Shown one piece after another: positions 16,591-26,428 of a DNA stretch of 36,638 nt. Both the position numbers and the translations under genes were made by a program. Each line of letters opens with the position of its first letter. Position 1 is the stretch's first letter. Where the stretch lies: contig JAADHN010000102.1 of assembly GCA_013151865.1 (NCBI GenBank), positions 1 to 36,638 of the forward strand. Reading direction: 5' to 3'. This DNA is from Kiritimatiellota bacterium. Its GTDB lineage: Bacteria > Verrucomicrobiota > Lentisphaeria > Oligosphaerales > JAADHN01. The notes beneath the pieces are model-generated. The model was not told the DNA's origin and searched no databases. It saw only the letters and a program-made list of their open reading frames with translations.

Positions 16591-19500
16591 ATGACTGGGA
16601 ATACACGAATGTCGATTCTGTTGGGGATCTGTCTGTTGTCGGCCTCTCTCCTGCCGGCGGTCTCGGCGGCCCCGGCGACCGACCGGGCGGACGCGGCAAC
16701 GGCGCGGCAGCTCGTCGAAATGGCCGGCGTTTCGGCCGGATTCGTCGTCCACTTGGGGTGCGGCGACGGTAAGCTGACCCTGGCGCTCGCCCGCGCGCGG
16801 TTTGGTCCAGGGGCTGGATCGAGACCCGAACCGGATTGCACGGGCGCGCGCCTCTGCCGACGCGGCCGGAGTGAGCGCAAGAGTCGCTTTCCTGACTTGG
16901 ACCGGGGATCGGCTGCCGTACGCCGACAACTTGGTGAACCTCATTGTCTGTGATCGAGAAGAACTCGCGGCCACGGTCACCATGTCCGAAATCACGCGGG
17001 TGCTTGTCCCCGGCGGTGTGGCCTGCATCCGCCGCAACGGGAAATGGATCCGCACCGTCAAGCCGCGCCCGGACGATACGGACGAGTGGACGCATTTCCT
17101 GCACGGCCCGGACGGCAATGCCGTCGCGCATGACACGGTCGTGGCCCCGCCGCGTCGCGTCCAGTGGATTGCGCCGCCCCGACATACGCGCGGCCACGAG
17201 TCCACTCCGAGCATTGCCGCGTTGGTTTCCGCCGCCGGTCGGGTTTTCTATATCGCCGATGAAGCCCCCATCGATAACATCGCCGCGCCGGCCGAATGGC
17301 GGCTCGTGGCCCGGGACGCATACAACGGACTCCTGCTCTGGAAACGCCCCATGGAATCCTGGTACCCGTACCTGTTCAATTGGGGGTCGGCCCCGCCTCA
17401 CTTGCAACGCCGGGTGGTGGCCGCCGGCACGCGGGTTTACGTCACTCTGGGACTGTCGGCCCCGGTCAGCGTCCTGGACGCCGCCACGGGCAAGACTTTG
17501 GCCGTCTACGAGCAAACTCGGGGCGCCATGGAAATCGTCTTGCTCAAGGGAGTTCTGCTGGTCGTGACGCGGGAGGTCACCCCCGCGGCCCTGGCGGAGC
17601 AGGAAAAAGTGGCGCGTCTCGCCCGACGGCAGGGATCGCCCTTGTTCAAACGCGAAACCGCGGCGCCGCTCCTCAAAGAATTCCGGCAGACCGAATTCAA
17701 CCGACCCCCGCGGGGGATCGTGGCGGTCGACGTCAGCACCGGAAAGACGCTGTGGAGAAAACCGAGTAAGGAAGTCGGGGGCGTTCGATTCATGAGCCTC
17801 AGCGCCTCGGGCGACCAAGCGTTCTATCAAGTCAATCGCAACGTGATTTCCGTGGACTTGAGGACCGGAAAGAACCGCTGGTCGATGCCTGCCCAAGGAG
17901 GACTGCGACTGGTTTCCGGCGATCTGGGCATCATGGCGAGCAAGAAAACCGTGAGCGCTTTTGCCGTCCATGACGGCCGGCCCCTATGGAGTCAGCCGCT
18001 GCGACTGTGCAGTGTGCGCGATTTCTTCGTCATTCGCAACACGCTTTGGCTCGGGGGGTTCAAGCCGTTTTCGACCGGACGGAAATACACGGGACCGGTT
18101 TGGGGTCCGTATTTCGCCGTCCAGCGCGATCTCCGCACGGGCGATGTGCTCAAGGAAATCAAACCCAAAAACCCCGGGCACCACCACCGCTGTTGGCGCA
18201 ACAAAGCCACGGACCGGTTCATCATCGGGGGCCGCCGCGGGGCCGAATTCATCGACCTGGAAACCGGAGACGTGTTTTGGAATAGTTGGGTCCGGGGCGT
18301 CTGCCGGTACGGCACCATGCCGGCCAACGGCCTGCTCTATGCACCCCCCCACGCCTGCGGCTGCTATATCTCGGCAAGGTTGGACGGGTTTTACGCGCTT
18401 TCCGGACAAGGCCGCCCCGGACCTGCCCCCGTATCGGAACGTTCGGCCCGTCTCGAAACCGGTCCGGCTTTCCCGGATGAGGTCCGAGGGTTGACTCCGG
18501 AAGCGGGAGATTGGCCTACCTACCGGCACGACAGCGCCCGTAGCGGGGCCGCATCCGGTCCGACGTCGAAACAACCCCCGAGTCTGCTGTGGAAAACGAA
18601 AATCGGCGGCAGACCCGCCCCTCTCACGATCGCCCGAGGCATGGTCTTCACCGTCGACCCCGAGGGCCACCGAGTGTATGGACTGGATGCCGCGACCGGC
18701 CGCGTCGTTTGGCACTTTGCCGCCGCTGCCCGGGTGGACTCGCCGCCGACGTTCCACAACGGGCGCATCGTCTTCGGCTGTCGTGACGGTCGTCTCTACG
18801 CACTTCGTGCCCGGGACGGCGTGCTTGCCTGGCGCCTGCGGCTCGCGCCCGAACGCCGACTGATCATGGTCCGCGGCCAGGTCGAGGCCGCGTCTCCCGT
18901 CTTCGGCAGCGTGCTGCTCAAGGACGGCGTCCTGTACGCCACCGCCGGTCGTTCGTCTTATCTGGACGGCGGCATCGTGCTCTACCGCGTGGCGGCGGAC
19001 ACCGGGCGTGTCCTCTCCGCCACGGTGCTCTACAGTCCGGACCCCAAGACCGGGCGACAGCCGGAACAGAAGGGCCCCAGCGTCATGCCGGGCGCCCGCG
19101 CCGACATTCTCAGCAGCGATGCGGACTTCGTCTACTTGCGCGACACGGTGTTTGACCTGACCGGCGCCCGGCAACCCAAGGGACGCCCCCACCTGTTTAC
19201 GCTGACCGGCTTTCTCGACGATACGTGGCCGCACCGTTCTTATTGGTGCTTTGCCACACGACCGTCCCTGTCCATCGGCTGCGGCGGACGCGAGCGACAT
19301 TTGGTGTACGGCCGCCTCCTGACCTTCGATTCCGGGACCGTCTACGGGTATGGCCGGGCAAACGTGCACTGGTCCAACATGCTGCGTGACGGTGCGTACC
19401 GGGTTTTTGCCGTGGCCCGGGATCCCCGGGCGGTGAAGTGGCAGGTCAAACCCCCGGTCCGTGCTTGGGCCATGGTCTTGGCAGGGGATACGATCCTTGT

Positions 19501-19717
19501 ATGCGGCCCGGAAACGGTCCCGAACAACAATCGGCTTGGTCCGGAAACCGCCCGCCCGGCCCGGGTGCTCCTGGTCGGGCTCTCCACCCGGGACGGCGCC
19601 GAGCGCTTCCGCTGCGCTCTTGATTCGGCCCCGGTCTTCGACGGCATGGCCGTGGCCGGAGGACGGATCTACGTCGCAACCACGGATGGACAAATCATGG
19701 CCCTCGGAGCAAAATGA
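16591..19717 (+). CDS. Exported methyltransferase-like domain fused to PQQ-type beta-propeller (frameshifted near 16800)
   Basis: About 1041 residues if one frame change is repaired. The ATG at 16591 has GGAAAGG 9 bases upstream and encodes a signal peptide ending AVSAAP. The first frame carries methyltransferase motif I, VVHLGCGDGKLTLALARAR, then the reading continues one frame over from about 16802 with VQGLDRDPNRIARARASADA and RLPYADNLVNLIVCD, the rest of the same Rossmann fold. The break is therefore inside one domain, so it is a real indel or a sequencing error. From about residue 150 there are many PQQ-propeller blades: DAYNGLLLWKRP, DVSTGKTLWRKP, DLRTGKNRWSMP, DAATGRVVWHF. Likely periplasmic. 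Whether the Rossmann domain binds SAM outside the cytoplasm is unclear. Similar fusions occur in Planctomycetes and relatives. Confidence 0.75.
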
Positions 19718-19740
19718 CGCCGTCCCGGCAAGGGCCGGAG

Positions 19741-19780
19741 GGCGCGCATTGGTTTGCGCCGCCCGAGCGCCGGCTCGGCG
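19741..19780. terminator. Two hairpins between convergent genes
   Basis: GGCGC (19741-19745) pairs with GCGCC (19756-19760). CGCC-C-GAGC (19760-19768) pairs with GCTCGGCG (19773-19780), with one bulge. They sit in the 100-base gap between the convergent propeller and regulator genes and could act as a bidirectional terminator. No strong T run is present on either strand. Confidence 0.3.
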
Positions 19781-19817
19781 TGGGGGTTGCTTCTTGGTCC
19801 GCCCCATCCCCCGGAAC

Positions 19818-21371
19818 TCACGGCGCGGCGGTGAGACCCGCGGTGCGGGCTGCGTTCACACGGGCTTTGACCGTCCGACGGTCCAGCCCGAGCCGCCGGG
19901 CCGCGGCGCTGTAACTGCCTGTCTGTTCGAATACACGGTTGCAGTACCAGTTCAGCAATTCGTCCGCGCTCAGGGCGCCGGTCCGGATCGCATCCAGCGG
20001 GTCGGGCGTCGAACCGGCGGCGGCCGGTACGTCGAACCGGCGGTGAATCAGAATGTTCCGGACGCATTGGTCGAGTTCCCGCACGTTCCCCGGCCAGGGA
20101 TAAGCCGGCCCGAGTTCCCGCCGAATCCAGTCCACCGCTTCCTCTGCCAGGCCTTGGGCTTCGTCCGGTCCCACCAGTCTCCGAGCGAGATACAGGACAA
20201 GGGTCTCCAGATCTTCCGGGGCCTCCTCGAGCTGTCTCTGCAAGGGCGGCGTCCGGATCGTGTCGGCGCACAATCGGTAATAGAGGTCTCGACGGAAACG
20301 CCCCGCGTCCATTTCCCGGGGCAGGTCGCGATTCGTGGCGGCAATGACCTTTCCCTGAAAAGGGCGGCAGCGAGTCTCCCCGAGACGGGAGAACGTCCGT
20401 GCCTCGAGCAAGCGCAGCAGCTTGACCTGGACCTCTGCCGCCACGTCGCCGATCTCGTCCAGGAAAACCGTGCCGTACGGGCCGCACTTCTCGACCCAGC
20501 CCACATGGTCCGCGGCGGCGCCCGTGAACGCACCGCGACAATGGCCGAACAGCTCAGATTCGATTAACGTGGGGCTTAATGCCGAGATGTTCAGGGGAAA
20601 GAACTGCTCTCGCCATTCCACGTCGAACCGGCGTTTCTCGGGATCGAAAGGGATGTATCGCGACAGTCCGATCGCCTGAGCAACCAGCTCCTTGCCCGTT
20701 CCGGAGGGCCCGGTGATCAGGACCGAGAAGTCCCCCATACGCCGAAACAGACTGCGCCGGTACCGGCGCATGTCGTGGGTGAAGACCGATTGCCAGACCG
20801 CGGCCCGCAATTCGGCGACTGCCGGGGAACGGCCCAGGATCGACCGGAACGTGTGATGGAAGGCGCGCCGCACTTGAAAACAGCAGGCGAACAGGTGCGC
20901 GATCGCCGCGCGGCACGGCCGCGGTCGGCCCGGAATCACTCCGAAAAAACGGTCCGCCGCACTCTCGAACTCGGTGTACCAGTCGGCGACCTCCGGATGT
21001 GCCTTTCCCGACTTCTTCCGTACCGGGGTTTCGCGAATCATGCCGTAGAACCGCGGTTCCATACGGTAATAAAGCGTGTAATAAACCACGTCTTCATACA
21101 ACTCCAGCTCCCGGGCGTCCGCGGACGCGCCCCGCGCCAACCGTTCCCGTGCCGCCGCCGCCAGGGCCTCGCACTTCTCGCGGAGCCGCAAAAGGTTCGG
21201 GGTTTCGCCGTCTTCGTCGGCCGGCGCACTCCAAACCGGGCCGGTCCCGGCCAGGTCCGGACCGAGCACGGCCCTTTCGAACTCGATCCGCTCCGGCAGG
21301 AATGGGTTGCAGAAGGCAAGCCCGGACAATGCTTCCGCCTGCTTCGATTCACTTGCGGTGAATAGGCTCAC
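19818..21371 (-). CDS. Sigma-54-dependent transcriptional activator with unrecognised N-terminal domain
   Basis: Bacterial enhancer-binding protein of 517 residues. The GTG at 21371 follows GGAG at 7 bases; longer frames upstream look non-coding. The central AAA+ domain (about 190-430) has Walker A GPSGTGKE (K227), the sigma-54 contact loop GAFTGA (280-285), Walker B VFLDEIGD (D305, E306) and the sensor ATNRDLP. A Fis-type helix-turn-helix closes it: GSYSAAARRLGLDRRTVKAR (about 485-510). The first 190 residues are helical, soluble and match no receiver, PAS or GAF pattern I know, so the signal is unknown. It is divergent from oadG across 453 bases, making the Oad genes a candidate target, but no clear -24/-12 promoter was found there. 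Confidence 0.9.
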   Translation of the reverse strand: MSLFTASESKQAEALSGLAFCNPFLPERIEFERAVLGPDLAGTGPVWSAPADEDGETPNLLRLREKCEALAAAARERLARGASADARELELYEDVVYYTLYYRMEPRFYGMIRETPVRKKSGKAHPEVADWYTEFESAADRFFGVIPGRPRPCRAAIAHLFACCFQVRRAFHHTFRSILGRSPAVAELRAAVWQSVFTHDMRRYRRSLFRRMGDFSVLITGPSGTGKELVAQAIGLSRYIPFDPEKRRFDVEWREQFFPLNISALSPTLIESELFGHCRGAFTGAAADHVGWVEKCGPYGTVFLDEIGDVAAEVQVKLLRLLEARTFSRLGETRCRPFQGKVIAATNRDLPREMDAGRFRRDLYYRLCADTIRTPPLQRQLEEAPEDLETLVLYLARRLVGPDEAQGLAEEAVDWIRRELGPAYPWPGNVRELDQCVRNILIHRRFDVPAAAGSTPDPLDAIRTGALSADELLNWYCNRVFEQTGSYSAAARRLGLDRRTVKARVNAARTAGLTAAP

Positions 21372-21824
21372 GACAGGTCTCCAAGTTCGCAACCCACCAG
21401 CCGAACTTCCCGGTCCCGCGATCCGCTCCCCGTTCCGGACACGCCGACTTCGCTCGCGCGGCTGGCCTCGGCAGTAACATACCGTGTCGGTCGGAATTGT
21501 CCGAAGACCCTTCGCGGTCGCGCCGACCTGATGAATGCACGGACTTCGTCGAGAGAAGACGAAGCTCATCCGGATTCAGGTCATTGCGCCGAGCGCCAGG
21601 CAAGGCTGTGTTGAAACGCCGCCTCGGTCGGTGGGCGGCGGCAATACTCTGAAGGTGTGCGAGATGCGTCATCGCGGCCGGCGGTTCATGCGCGATTCGG
21701 GGTGAGCAAGCGCCTCAGCCACGGTTGCAGTTTCGTCACGGCGACGTAAAGTAAGCGGCTCGCGCCGCCGGCCGCAACGTCGGCGATCCCAAGACAGTGA
21801 CGTACTTCGGGAGCGACTCGTAGA
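21372..21824. promoter_or_regulatory. Divergent control region between the sigma-54 activator and oadG
   Basis: There is no supported gene in this 453-base gap. A perfect 7-bp inverted repeat with a 7-base spacer, CTTCGTC (21544-21550) and GACGAAG (21558-21564), lies near the middle and could be an operator or upstream activator site. I searched both strands by eye for GG-N10-GC type -24/-12 elements and found none that also matched the flanking consensus. Confidence 0.35.
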
Positions 21825-22100
21825 ATGCTGTGGTTGACGGACGGTCTGCAACTCCTGCTGCTGGGAATGGGCACGGTTTTTCTCTTCCTCGGGATCATGG
21901 TGGCCTGCATTCGGGGCCTGGCCGTGCTCCTGCGCCCGTTTGCACACATTCTTCCCGAAGTCGCCGGAGTGCAACCGCCGCCCCGGGGCTCGGCCCCGGG
22001 GACCGCCGTGTCCGCCGGACCGGGGCCGGAAATGTTGGCCGCCGTGGCGGCGGCGGTCCGGCGCTATCGATCCGAACACGTTCATGGCCGCATGGGGTGA
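21825..22100 (+). CDS. oadG: Sodium-pump decarboxylase gamma subunit (OadG-like)
   Basis: Small membrane protein of 91 residues with one N-terminal transmembrane helix (about residues 6-30, LLLLGMGTVFLFLGIMVACI) followed by a proline/glycine-rich cytosolic tail. The GMGTVFLFL pattern at the helix start is the hallmark of OadG. In known complexes it anchors the alpha subunit to the beta subunit and helps assembly. The ribosome site is GGGAG, 11 bases upstream. Ends in MLAAVAAAVRRYRSEH, which resembles the OadG C-terminal helix. First gene of an oadG-oadA-oadB set. Confidence 0.85.
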   Translation: MLWLTDGLQLLLLGMGTVFLFLGIMVACIRGLAVLLRPFAHILPEVAGVQPPPRGSAPGTAVSAGPGPEMLAAVAAAVRRYRSEHVHGRMG

Positions 22101-22307
22101 ACCCCGGCGGCATGGCGTTCTTGCCGCGGAGATCCTCGAGTGCCCGCCTGCGCCGATGCGCTTCGGCCCGATGGATTCGCTTTCTGGGTCGAAGCCGGAC
22201 GTGGGCCCCGCCGAAAACGCACTCGCAACATCCGGCGGCGTTGCGGCTGCCCGATGCCGGCCGGCCGGGGTCGGCACGCCACGAAAGCAACAGGGAAAGA
22301 AAACTTG

Positions 22308-24116
22308 ATGAAGCGTATCCGGTTCATGGACCTCTCGTTCCGCGACGGCTTTCAATCCGTGCTCGGCGCGCGCGTGAAGACCGACGATTTCTTGCCCGCA
22401 CTCGAAGCCGCCGTCACCGCGGGGTCAACCTACTTCGAGATCGGCGGCGGGGCACGGTTTCAAAGCCTTTATTTCTATTGCCGGGAAGACGCTTTCGAAA
22501 TGATGGACCGCTGCCGACGGACCGTCGGCCCCGACGTCGAGCTGCAAACCCTGGCACGCGGCATCAATGTGGTCGGACTGAGTTCCCAGCCGCGGGACAT
22601 CATCAACCTGCACGCCAAACTGTTCAAAAAGCATGGCGTGAGCGCCATTCGCAACTTCGATGCGCTCAACGACGTCCGAAACCTGGACTACAGCGGCGGC
22701 TGCATTCACGACAACGGACTCCGACATGAAATCAGCATCACCCTCATGGGATTGCCGCCCGGGGTCAAAGACACTTACCCTCATAGTCCGGACTTTTACC
22801 TCGACCGTGTTCGCAGCATACTCGAGGCGGAAATCCCGTTCGACAGTCTTTGCTTCAAGGACGCCTCCGGCACCACTCCGCCGGCCATTGTCCACGAGAC
22901 GGTCAAGCGGGCCCGAAAATTGCTCCCGGCGGAAATCCCCATTCACTTCCACACGCACTGCACGGCGGGGCTGGCGGTGAGTTGCCACATGGCGGCCATC
23001 GAGGCCGGGGCGGATATCATCGATTTGGCCATGCGTCCGGTCAGCGGGGGTACGGGCGCACCCGATATTCTCACCATGTGGCATCGCTTGAAGGGTACGC
23101 AGTATACGTTGGACATCGATTACGAGAAATACCTCGAAGCCGAAGACGTGTTCATCAAGTGTCTGGAGCGCTACTTTTTTCCGCCCGAGGCCAGGGAAAC
23201 CACGCCGCTCATTACGCTGTCGCCCATGCCCGGCGGGGCGTTGACGGCGAATACTCAGATGATGCGGGACAGCAACTGCCTGCACCTCTATCCGCAAGTG
23301 ATCCATGCCATGCGCGAAGTGGTGGAACGCGGCGGGTTCGGCACGTCCGTGACCCCGGTGAGCCAGTTCTACTTTCAGCAGGCGTTCGCGAACGTGACAC
23401 AGGGGCCGTGGAAAACCATGACGGAAGGGTACGGCAAGATGGTGCTCGGGTACTTCGGACGGACCCCCGCACCGCCGGATCCCGAAATCGTTCGCCTGGC
23501 CGCCGATAAACTCGGCCTGGCGCCCTCCGACGCGTCCCCGGTGGACCTTAACGACGCCGATCCGAAACTGGGCGTCGAGGCGGCTCGCAAAACATTGCAG
23601 GCGGCGGGGCTGCCGGACACGGAAGAGAATATTTTCATTACCGCGACCTGCGGCGAAAAAGGCGTTGCCTTCCTTAACGGCGACCGGCCGTTGGGGATCC
23701 GTTACAAAGACACCGAGGCCGCTCCCGGCCCCGCCCCCGGGACGTCTGTTGCCCCGCGAGACGCCGACAAGCCCGTCGAAATCTATGACGTGACGGTCGA
23801 CGGCCGAACCTTCCGCGTGCGAGTCGCGCCGGACGGCGGCGGGAGGAGCGACGAGATCCGCATCGAGTCCGCGGCTCCGGCCCCGGGCCCCGTCCGCGCG
23901 GCGGATGAAACCATCACCGCGCCCATGCCTGGGTCCGTGCTGCGAGTGATCGCCCCGGAGGGGACCCGCGTCGGAGACGGCGATACCATCCTGGTGCTCG
24001 AGGCCATGAAAATGGAGGTCGAAGTCAAGTCGGCCGTACCGGGGACCGTCAAAGTCCTGCATGTCCGCGAGGGGGACACAGTGGCCTCGGGGCAGCCTTT
24101 GGCCGACGTGGGATGA
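22308..24116 (+). CDS. oadA: Biotin-dependent carboxyltransferase, sodium-pump decarboxylase alpha subunit (OadA-like)
   Basis: Cytosolic alpha subunit of 602 residues. The ATG at 22308 has AGGGAAAG ahead and starts MKRIRFMDLSFRDGFQSVLG, the DRDG-type metal loop of the DRE-TIM carboxyltransferase barrel. The CO2-transferring lysine is K184 in CFKDASGT, and the metal histidines are H215 and H217 in HFHTHCTAGLA. A conserved C-terminal PYC/Oad linker (about 300-450) is followed by a proline-rich hinge. A biotinyl domain (about 530-602) has LEAMKMEVE with biotin lysine K568. The barrel start (FEIGGGARFQSLYFYCREDA) diverges from classical OadA, so the substrate may be oxaloacetate, methylmalonyl-CoA or another. 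Its partners are the flanking beta and gamma genes. Confidence 0.85.
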   Translation: MKRIRFMDLSFRDGFQSVLGARVKTDDFLPALEAAVTAGSTYFEIGGGARFQSLYFYCREDAFEMMDRCRRTVGPDVELQTLARGINVVGLSSQPRDIINLHAKLFKKHGVSAIRNFDALNDVRNLDYSGGCIHDNGLRHEISITLMGLPPGVKDTYPHSPDFYLDRVRSILEAEIPFDSLCFKDASGTTPPAIVHETVKRARKLLPAEIPIHFHTHCTAGLAVSCHMAAIEAGADIIDLAMRPVSGGTGAPDILTMWHRLKGTQYTLDIDYEKYLEAEDVFIKCLERYFFPPEARETTPLITLSPMPGGALTANTQMMRDSNCLHLYPQVIHAMREVVERGGFGTSVTPVSQFYFQQAFANVTQGPWKTMTEGYGKMVLGYFGRTPAPPDPEIVRLAADKLGLAPSDASPVDLNDADPKLGVEAARKTLQAAGLPDTEENIFITATCGEKGVAFLNGDRPLGIRYKDTEAAPGPAPGTSVAPRDADKPVEIYDVTVDGRTFRVRVAPDGGGRSDEIRIESAAPAPGPVRAADETITAPMPGSVLRVIAPEGTRVGDGDTILVLEAMKMEVEVKSAVPGTVKVLHVREGDTVASGQPLADVG

Positions 24117-24698
24117 GGCCGCTCTTGTATCGAGAACGCTTGCTTCGACATTCGCCCCCCGCGTCAAAACGTGCTGCTTGGTGCTGCATTGCTTCGATAT
24201 ACGACCGCCGGCCGGTGGGAAAGCAGGCGGGCGCGTCGGCTTGCACGTTGTACGCCGACAGGTCTCGCTCCCCGTGCGGGTCGCAACGGTTCGCCTGTTT
24301 CGGTGTCGGTTTGTTCGGCCGCGCCGGACTGACGGGTGACGGGATGCGAGTCAGGAGATGATGAATTGGCTGAGACCGACCTGGGACCCATCCGAAAAAA
24401 GGGCGTGAGCCGCGTTGGGAGCGCAGGACGGCCTGCCTCCGCCCCAACCCGACCTGTCCGCCGTAGGCCCGCAGTCGCGGGACGAAGGTGGAAGGGCGTG
24501 GATGTTTTCGGGCGGTCTTCCGCCGTTTCCGTCTCCCGCCCGGCGGAATTACTGCAGAGGGGTGTACCGCTTGCCTGTGCGGGGCACGCAGACAGGCCGG
24601 GTCCCGCTCGGCGGGAACGAAATCTCACCAAAAACCCCACTCTCGCGTGCGGCCACGCGCCCTTTCCGGGCGGGCTCGCCCCAGCCTGGCAAGAAAGT
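24117..24698. other. Gap between oadA and oadB, with a mini-ORF and hairpin
   Basis: There is no supported full-length gene. The open frame that extends oadB upstream to 24336 is arginine-rich and has no ATG. A 16-codon frame (ATG ATG at 24358, stop 24406-24408, peptide [16 protein letters not shown]) overlaps AGGAG at 24353. It is followed by a hairpin pairing GCAGG (24423-24427) with CCTGC (24432-24436), and outer TTGGG/CCCAA (24415-24419/24443-24447). A leader-peptide arrangement is possible but weakly supported. Confidence 0.3.
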
Positions 24699-26339
24699 GT
24701 GCGGCAGGCGCCGGACATCTTCCGCCGGCGCATTCCGTTTTCCCGGATCGCGTTGGTGCCGGTGCTCGTTGCCGTCCTGCTCTGTCCGATCCGGGGTCGG
24801 GCCGCCTCGGCGCCCGGCGCGGGCACTGCCCCATTGCCGCCGGTTTTCGTGCTGGAGCCGCAGACGGACGGTTCGCTCCTGCTGCGTTATACCTGGCCGG
24901 ACCCGAGCATGGTGTACGAGATTTCCGCCGAAAAAGGGCAAGTGATCTACCCCGGCCGCCTGATCTGTGTGTTGCGGATCCTGCCGGAAGACGCGCCCAC
25001 ACGGAGCAAGGCCCATGTGCGGATCGGTCGGACCTGTCGCGTGGAAAAGGTCCTGGTCCGGCGGGGACAACGGCTCGACGGACGACGTCGCCCCGTGCTG
25101 TTTGTGCTTCGGCCTGTGGACGTCGTTCACGATTCGGTCGCCAGTGGGACGGGAGGAGGCCTGCGGCTGTGGGAGGGGATCCTGAACCTGTGGCGCAGCA
25201 CCGGGATCTACGCGATCGTTTCGCTCACCGGTCAGGACTGGACACTCGGTATCGGACGACTCGCCATGATGGGGGTGGGATTGATCCTGTTGTACCTCGG
25301 GGTGTTTCGCCGGTTCGAGCCGCTCCTGCTTATTCCCATCGGATTCGGTGCGATCATGGCCAACATCCCGGTCGCCGACCTGGCCGGGCCCGACGGCATA
25401 CTCGGCATGATTTACGCCGTGGGAATCAAGACCGGCGTATTCCCGTTGCTCATCTTCATGGGCGTGGGCGCCATGACCGATTTCGGCCCGCTGATCGCCA
25501 GCCCCGCCACCGCCCTGCTCGGGGCCGCCGCCCAGCTCGGGATATTCACCGCTCTGATCGGAGCCCTGGCGCTTGCAAACTGGCTGCCGGGCATTCATTT
25601 CTCGCTGCGTGAGGCCGCCGCCATCGGCATTATCGGCGGCGCCGACGGACCGACCGCCATCTTCCTGGCCGGAAAGCTGGCCCCCAACCTGCTCGGACCC
25701 ATTGCGGTGGCGGCGTACTCTTACATGGCCCTCGTCCCCATCATCCAACCGCCCATCATGCGCCTGCTGACCACGGAAGCCGAGCGTAAAGTCCGGATGA
25801 AACAGCTCCGACCGGTCTCACGGCTCGAACGCACTTGTTTCCCCCTGCTCATTACGCTGCTCTGTGCCCTGCTCCTGCCGGACGCCGCGCCGCTCATCAG
25901 TATGCTGATGTTCGGCAATCTGATGCGGGAATGCGGAGTGGTCGAGCGGCTCAGCCAAACCGCCCAGCATGCGCTCATCAATACGGTCACCATTTTTCTG
26001 GGGCTGACCGTCGGTTCGAAACTGTCGGCGGACAAGTTTCTGAACATTCAGACCCTCGGCATTCTGGCGCTCGGCCTTTTCGCCTTCGCCGTGGGAACGG
26101 CCGGCGGCCTGCTGCTGGGTAAGCTGATGCATCGACTCTCCGGCGGGCGCGTAAACCCGTTGATCGGGGCGGCCGGGGTCTCCGCCGTGCCCATGGCCGC
26201 CAGGGTGGCCAACAAGGTCGGGGCCGAGGCGGACCCGCACAATTTCCTGCTCATGCACGCCATGGGGCCCAATGTGGCCGGCGTGATCGGCTCCGCCGTG
26301 GCCGCCGGCGTGTTGTTGAATGCACTCCGTTTCCTGTAA
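24699..26339 (+). CDS. oadB: Sodium ion-translocating decarboxylase beta subunit with extra N-terminal exported domain (OadB-like)
   Basis: Membrane subunit of about 546 residues that couples decarboxylation of carboxybiotin to Na+ export. The C-terminal 390 residues are standard Oad[22 protein letters not shown], the [21 protein letters not shown] segment (read in pieces), [11 protein letters not shown] with the essential Asp (D316 here), and [19 protein letters not shown]. About ten membrane helices are evident. Unusually, an additional 150 residues precede it: a signal-peptide-like helix ([17 protein letters not shown], then GRAASA) and a beta-rich domain (about 46-142). The start is uncertain; the GTG at 24699 just before the hydrophobic stretch is proposed, with only a weak ribosome site. 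Confidence 0.85.
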   Translation: MRQAPDIFRRRIPFSRIALVPVLVAVLLCPIRGRAASAPGAGTAPLPPVFVLEPQTDGSLLLRYTWPDPSMVYEISAEKGQVIYPGRLICVLRILPEDAPTRSKAHVRIGRTCRVEKVLVRRGQRLDGRRRPVLFVLRPVDVVHDSVASGTGGGLRLWEGILNLWRSTGIYAIVSLTGQDWTLGIGRLAMMGVGLILLYLGVFRRFEPLLLIPIGFGAIMANIPVADLAGPDGILGMIYAVGIKTGVFPLLIFMGVGAMTDFGPLIASPATALLGAAAQLGIFTALIGALALANWLPGIHFSLREAAAIGIIGGADGPTAIFLAGKLAPNLLGPIAVAAYSYMALVPIIQPPIMRLLTTEAERKVRMKQLRPVSRLERTCFPLLITLLCALLLPDAAPLISMLMFGNLMRECGVVERLSQTAQHALINTVTIFLGLTVGSKLSADKFLNIQTLGILALGLFAFAVGTAGGLLLGKLMHRLSGGRVNPLIGAAGVSAVPMAARVANKVGAEADPHNFLLMHAMGPNVAGVIGSAVAAGVLLNALRFL

Positions 26340-26428
26340 GGTCGGGGCCGCCGACGATCGGGGCCGAGGCCGAATGCAGGAGGGGCGCCGAGCGACGGCC
26401 GGCGGCGCCTGCAATGGAGGGACCATAT

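Noticed and set aside
24336-24698. N-terminal extension of oadB to 24336
   Set aside because: The extension is arginine/proline-rich, has no ATG, and lies ahead of a signal-peptide-like segment that should be near the N-terminus.
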